Below, piece by piece: positions 59,971-64,000 of a stretch of 64,000 bases of DNA. Within the stretch, counting starts at the first letter, position 1. Every line of letters begins with the position of its first letter. The translations under genes were made by a program, and so were the position numbers. A model generated the notes under the pieces. It was given only the letters and a program-made list of their open reading frames with translations. It was not told where the DNA came from and did not search any database. The stretch covers positions 24,642,110-24,706,109 of the forward strand of contig NC_044924.1 in NCBI RefSeq assembly GCF_003576645.1. Direction: 5' to 3'. Source of the DNA: Ipomoea triloba. Taxonomy: Eukaryota; Streptophyta; Magnoliopsida; Solanales; Convolvulaceae.

Positions 59971-60457
59971 GAAAAAATGAATTCCATGCAGAGCAATGGG
60001 GTTTGGGACCTTGTTGAGTTGCCTAATGGGGCCAAGTCTATTGGCGGTAAATGGGTCTATAAGACTAAAAAGGACTCATTAGGCAACATCGAGCGATATA
60101 AGGCTAGGCTTGTTGCTAAAGGATTCACTAAAAGAGAAGGAATCGATTACATAGAGACATTTTCTTCTGTATCAAAGAAAGATTCACTTCGTATAATCTT
60201 GGCTTTGGTTGCACATTTTAATCTTGAATTGCAACAAATGGATGTGAAAACAGCATTCCTTAATGGTGATCTAAAAGAGATGGTTTATATGAAACAACCT
60301 GAAGGATTCTCTTTTAGTGGAGGTGATCATTTGGTTTGCAAGCTCAAAAAGTCCATTTATGGTTTAAAACAAGATTCCTGCCAATGGTATATCAAGTTTG
60401 ACGGAGTCATTTCATCGTATGGTTTTGTTGAAAGTATTCTAGATCATTGCATATACC
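59971..60457 (+). pseudogene. Copia C reverse transcriptase, first part
   Basis: The frame 59977-60457 has [50 protein letters not shown] and YMKQPEGF, and ends near DHCIY where the hAT element has inserted. The YVDD-type active site lies beyond it at about 62514-62526. Confidence 0.88.
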
Positions 60458-62465
60458 CAATGTTGCAAAAATCGCGCAGAATCGGTGCCTAAGCGCTAGG
60501 CGGCCGTCGGCCGCCACAAGGAAGGCCGGAATCAAAGCCTCCTCCACAGCTCCCTGCCTAGCTGGTTTTTTTTTAATAGGTTCAATCGCCAAAACGACGT
60601 CGTTTTGGCGACTGAACCCTTATTTTGTTAAACACTCAGAAATCGCGAAGGGGAGATCGCACGCCGTCTCCGCCAACCCCGGCGGCTGCCACACTGCCAC
60701 AGCCGCCTCAGTACCGCCAGCAGTCAACTGATATTGGTTCAGATTTTTGCAATTTTTTTATTCAGATTTCAGTCCTTTTTTTTTTTAAGTTTTAATTTGT
60801 TTAATTGTTTAATTTTGATAGTCAACTACTCAACTAGTCATAGTAATACTAATATCAAAGATCAAAATGAAGAAAAAAATATGCATTTCGGTAGAATATA
60901 CTGTACAGTTCAATGTTTATAGTTGTATTACTGTTTGGTTAATGGTCACACTGTTTAATGTTTATAGTTGTTTTTAGTTGCATTGTTAATTCAATTACTT
61001 GTTTTGTAGACTTGTGCATTAATCAAATTTGTGCATTAATTAAATTTTAATTAAATGGAATAAATGATTTATGCTTAATAGTTACTTGCTTACATACTTT
61101 AGCTACTTATATTGTTACTTACTTAGTTACTTGTTAGTTTGTTACTTGTTAGTTAGTTACTTACTTATTGTTAGCTTATAAACTTGTGTATTCTTAATAA
61201 GTTGTTAGTTAGTTAGTTGCTTATTTGTTGGCTTATAAACCTGTGCATTTTTGTTAAGTTGTTAGTTAGTTAGTTACTTACTTGTTGGCTTATAAACTTG
61301 TGGATTCTTGTTAAGTTGTTAGTTACTTACTTGTTGAGTTCTTCGGGATGTGAAATGAATTGGAGTACATTTGAAGGGGTTAGTTGATTTTTGTTTACTA
61401 CTTTACTTTTTATTTTTTAACAAAGTAACAACTAACAAGTTATAACATGTTTTGCATTTTTCTATTTGTCTATTTTAGGTACATACAACAAAAAAAATAG
61501 GTTGGAATCTAACCGCCTAAACAATCTTGTCTTTGTGCAATTTAATGCAAACTTGATGAACAAAAGGAAAAAAAAGAATAAAATGTTGAATTATTACTTG
61601 CTAGTGATTCAAGGTTAGCACAAGATTGGATGGTTGATAAAGAGGAAGTAGATGTTGAAGGGGGAGTTGAATTTGATGATGAACTAGAGATGGATGAAGC
61701 ACTAAGACCACGGAGGAGTATTAGATTGAGGGAGCTTGAAGAAAATGACTTTGAATATGAAGCTGAAGAAGAAATTGATGTTGTTGTTGAGTTTGAAGAA
61801 GATGATGAAAATCATGTGATAGAGCAATATAGACAAGGGGATGGAGAAGAAAATATTGAAAGTTGAATTTGATAAACACTTTGAAACTTGGAGTTTTGTA
61901 TTTAACTATTGATTTGATGGTTTATTTATTTTGTATTTTTGGAGTTTGTATGAACTATAACTTGAATAATTGAGTCTAATATTTTTAATTTCTATGATGA
62001 ATTGATTTGGAAATTTGGAAGTTAGCTTTGATAGTTTCATTAGTTTGTGATTTGTCATTTGTGAAATGTGAAAATGTGAATTTGTGTTTTCACTTTTAAG
62101 TTTTAATTCTTTAGGTAATTACTAATTCTTTAAAGTTTTAAGTATTAACGTAATGTCGCCATGTCGTAATGTTATATTGTTATAAAATATAAATTTATAA
62201 TGTAAATAAGTAACTATATAAGTAAATATGACAAATTGACAAGTGAAATGACAATATGTATTTATGTAATAATGAATTAATGAGTAATGACATAATGTAA
62301 TTAAATAGTTAATGTTATAAAGTAATAAACTAATAAAGTATAATGTAATGACTCTTAAAATATATTTTTTTAAAAATTATAAAACTATAAAAAAAAATTG
62401 TAAAAAAAAAAAAAATCGGGTGCTTAGGCGCCCACCCAAGGCGCCTAGTGATTTTTTCAACATTG
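60458..62465 (+). mobile_element. 2-kb hAT element inserted in Copia C RT
   Basis: The ends CAATGTTGCAAAAATC and (inverted) CAATGTTGAAAAAATC are flanked by CATATACC (60450-60457) and CATATACT (62466-62473), an 8-bp duplication with one difference. Inside are a GC-rich left part with palindromic AAACGACGTCGTTTTGGCG, a middle with TTAGTTAGTTACTTACTTGTTGG repeats (61090-61340), and the last coding part of a hAT transposase. It shares terminal plan and the GGCGCCTAGG-like subterminal text with the 406-bp MITE in intron 30. Confidence 0.88.
61484..61866 (+). pseudogene. C-terminal remnant of a hAT transposase
   Basis: NRLESNRLNNLVFVQFNANL is the characteristic text just after the dimerisation domain of plant BED-type hAT transposases. 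A one-base frame change near 61590 leads to the frame LLASDSRLAQDWMVDKEE and a strongly acidic tail with RPRRSIRLRELEE, ending at TGA 61864-61866. All catalytic parts are deleted. Confidence 0.65.
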
Positions 62466-63463
62466 CATATACTAGAAGACAAGTGGGAGTAAAATTTGTT
62501 TTCTTGTTTTATATGTGGATGATATTTTGCTTGCATCAAATGATAAGGGGATGTTGCACGAGGTTAAACAATTCCTTTTTAAGAACTTTGATATGAAAGA
62601 TATGGGTGACCCATCTTATGTCATTGGCATAAAGATCTATAGGGATAGATCCCGAGTCCAACAAAGTTTTTGAAAGATTTCGGATGAAGGATTGTTCACC
62701 GAGTCCAGCTCCTATCGTGAGAGGTGATAAATTCAGTTTGGACTAGTGTCTAAAGAATGATTTTGAAAGAGAATCCATGAAGAATATTTCCTATGCGTCG
62801 GTTGTCGGTTATCTCGGGTATGCTCAAGTCTGTACTAGGCCGGACATCGCCTTTGCTGTTGGAATGTTGGGACGATATCAAAGTGATAAGGGTTTAGACC
62901 ACTAGAGAGCTGCAAAGAAGGTTTTGAGTTATCTCAAGGGTACCAAGGATTATAAGCTTGTGTTTAGGAAGATGAACACTTTGGACATTGTTGGGTACTC
63001 TGATTCGGACTTTGCCGGTTGTGTTGATTCTCGGAAATCAACTTCGGGAAACATTTTCATTATGGCCGGTGGAGCTATTTCATGGAGAAGTGTTAAACAA
63101 ACTCTTGTCACTACTTGAACCATAGAAGCCAAGTTCGTTTATTGTTTTGAGGCTACATCTCAAGGTGTATGGCTTAAGAATTTCATTTTAGGGCTTAAAA
63201 TTATGGATTCTATTTTTAAGCCGTTAAAGGTTTATTGTGACAACTCAGCTGCAATCTTCATGGCTAAGAACAATAAGAGTGGGAGGCGAAGCAAGCATAT
63301 CGACACCAAGTAATTAGCCATCAGGGAGCATGTTAAGAATAAGAAAGTGGTCATTGAGCATATAAGCACTGAGTTGATGATTGCTGATCCCCTAACTGAA
63401 GGCATGCCACCCTTCAAGTTTAGGGATTTTGTTGAGAAAATGGGACTTGCGCCCACTTTGTAA
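62466..63463 (+). pseudogene. Copia C RT end and RNase H
   Basis: It resumes with VGVKFVFL-YMWMIFC (the RT active-site zone in a shifted frame), then GYSDSDFAGCVDSRKSTSGN and GGAISWRSVKQ of RNase H, a TGA at 63116-63118, VYCDNSAAIFMAKN, KHIDTK followed by a stop, and ends ADPLTEGMPPFKF...MGLAPTL with TAA at 63461-63463. Several stops and frame changes make it inactive. Confidence 0.85.
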
Positions 63464-63729
63464 ATTTTGTATACATTCAGTTATTATATGAAATTCTTAA
63501 AGCATTCGAATATTTTCTCATTATTGTATTGTGCACATATTTTGTTGAGAAAATATATATCTTTTGGACCTGGAATAATCATAAGGTTTATCCATTAAGT
63601 TTTTTTGTTACCACAAGAAATACTTAGAGAACAAGTTACATTGTGATTATAGTAGATGCTACTCACTTTAAGAAGACGTATCTCTATAGTTCATGCTTTT
63701 TTGTTTTCTTTGAGTTTGTACTTGCACCA

Positions 63730-63764
63730 AATGGGAGAATGTAACATTTTTCCATTTAAAGACA
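63730..63764 (+). repeat. Purine tract and start of the Copia C 3' LTR
   Basis: AATGGGAGAA is followed by TGTAACATTTTTCCATTTAAAG at 63740; only about 25 bp of LTR are seen before the CACTA element starts. Confidence 0.65.
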
Positions 63765-63930
63765 CACTAGTACAAAAAAGCACATGCGCTGTACAGGTGT
63801 AGCGTATGGAGGTGACTTTAAAAGTATAGACTTTCCGCGACACCCGCTAACAGGTGTAGCGGAAAGCATACAAATATTTTTATTTTTTTTAATACACACT
63901 TTCCGCTACACCCGCTGTGGAATGTATTTT

Positions 63931-64000
<70 letters not shown>
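63765..64000. mobile_element. Left end of a second CACTA element, cut by the window end
   Basis: CACTAGTACAAAAAAGCACAT is almost the same terminus as that of the element at 48116. The subterminal motif differs (CCGCTACACC and GGTGTAGCGG, including a 14-bp-arm hairpin with one mismatch at 63831-63866), so it belongs to a related but different family. A long AT run (63934-64000) reaches the window edge; the other end and any coding part are not visible. Confidence 0.82.
63934..64000. repeat. (AT)n microsatellite at the window end
   Basis: At least 33 AT units, continuing past the window. Confidence 0.97.

Larger units (their letters stand above)
47113..63764 (+). mobile_element. Copia element C (Tnt1-like), split by MULE and hAT insertions
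   Basis: Gag is at 47113-47877, protease from 58195, integrase 58495-59370, RT 59977-60460 and 62466-62900, and RNase H to 63463; the order is that of Copia pol. A purine tract AATGGGAGAA and a TGTAAC LTR start follow at 63730-63764, where a CACTA element interrupts. Each gap is filled by a recognisable insertion: the MULE 47895-58190 between gag and protease, and the hAT 60458-62465 within RT. Many stops make it an old copy. Confidence 0.85.

Noticed and set aside
61090..61340. Satellite or telomere-like repeat (TTAGTTAGTTACTTACTTG)
   Set aside because: It is a short irregular TTAG/TTAC array inside the hAT element, not the plant telomere motif TTTAGGG.

Overview
This is nuclear DNA from a flowering plant, most likely a eudicot; the species cannot be named from the sequence. 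The evidence is AT-rich DNA with GT-AG introns, one plant-type organellar tRNA-synthetase gene in 36 coding exons, and dense plant transposons (Copia and Ty3/Gypsy LTR elements, MULE, CACTA, hAT, a SINE, MITEs). There is no operon, ribosome binding site, CRISPR array or prophage.

Layout. 1-1361 holds the 3' part of an RPA1-like DNA-binding protein pseudogene. 3020-11686 is an old Copia relic (minus strand) interrupted at its primer site by a gag-only Gypsy element (3758-11472, target duplication ATACC). That element in turn carries two solo LTRs, 5166-6524 (duplication CCGGG) and 8932-10244 (duplication GTATC). 11687-15118 holds LTR debris and no gene. 15119-16296 is a deleted hAT element with an 8-bp duplication.

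16704-42998 is the one intact host gene, a two-domain (alpha-beta fused, bacterial-type) glycyl-tRNA synthetase like Arabidopsis EDD1. The reconstructed coding sequence is 3,204 nt (1,067 residues) with no break. Its introns hold a SINE, two Copia solo LTRs, a hAT MITE and, in intron 12, a rearranged full-length-sized Copia element (23093-31490) with a second Copia element nested inside it (25585-29230). Intron 12 lies at the junction between the alpha and beta halves.

43516-47100 carries two 540-bp foldback MITEs and an element sitting inside an AT microsatellite. 47113 to the window end is a third Copia element (plus strand). It is split by a 10.3-kb MULE (47895-58190) that encodes a broken transposase (minus) and an apparently intact small GRF-zinc-finger/transmembrane protein (plus). 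The MULE itself contains a CACTA element with captured poly(A)-binding-protein gene pieces and a CGAAC-rich hAT-type MITE. The Copia reverse transcriptase is further split by a 2-kb hAT element, and its 3' LTR by a second CACTA element that runs off the window.

Most unusual signal: in the integrase-RT linker of the nested Copia element (27353-27998), at least seven different sequences are each tandemly duplicated with exactly the same 42-bp (14-codon) period. All splice sites, duplications and repeat boundaries were read by eye; no alignment or database search was run.
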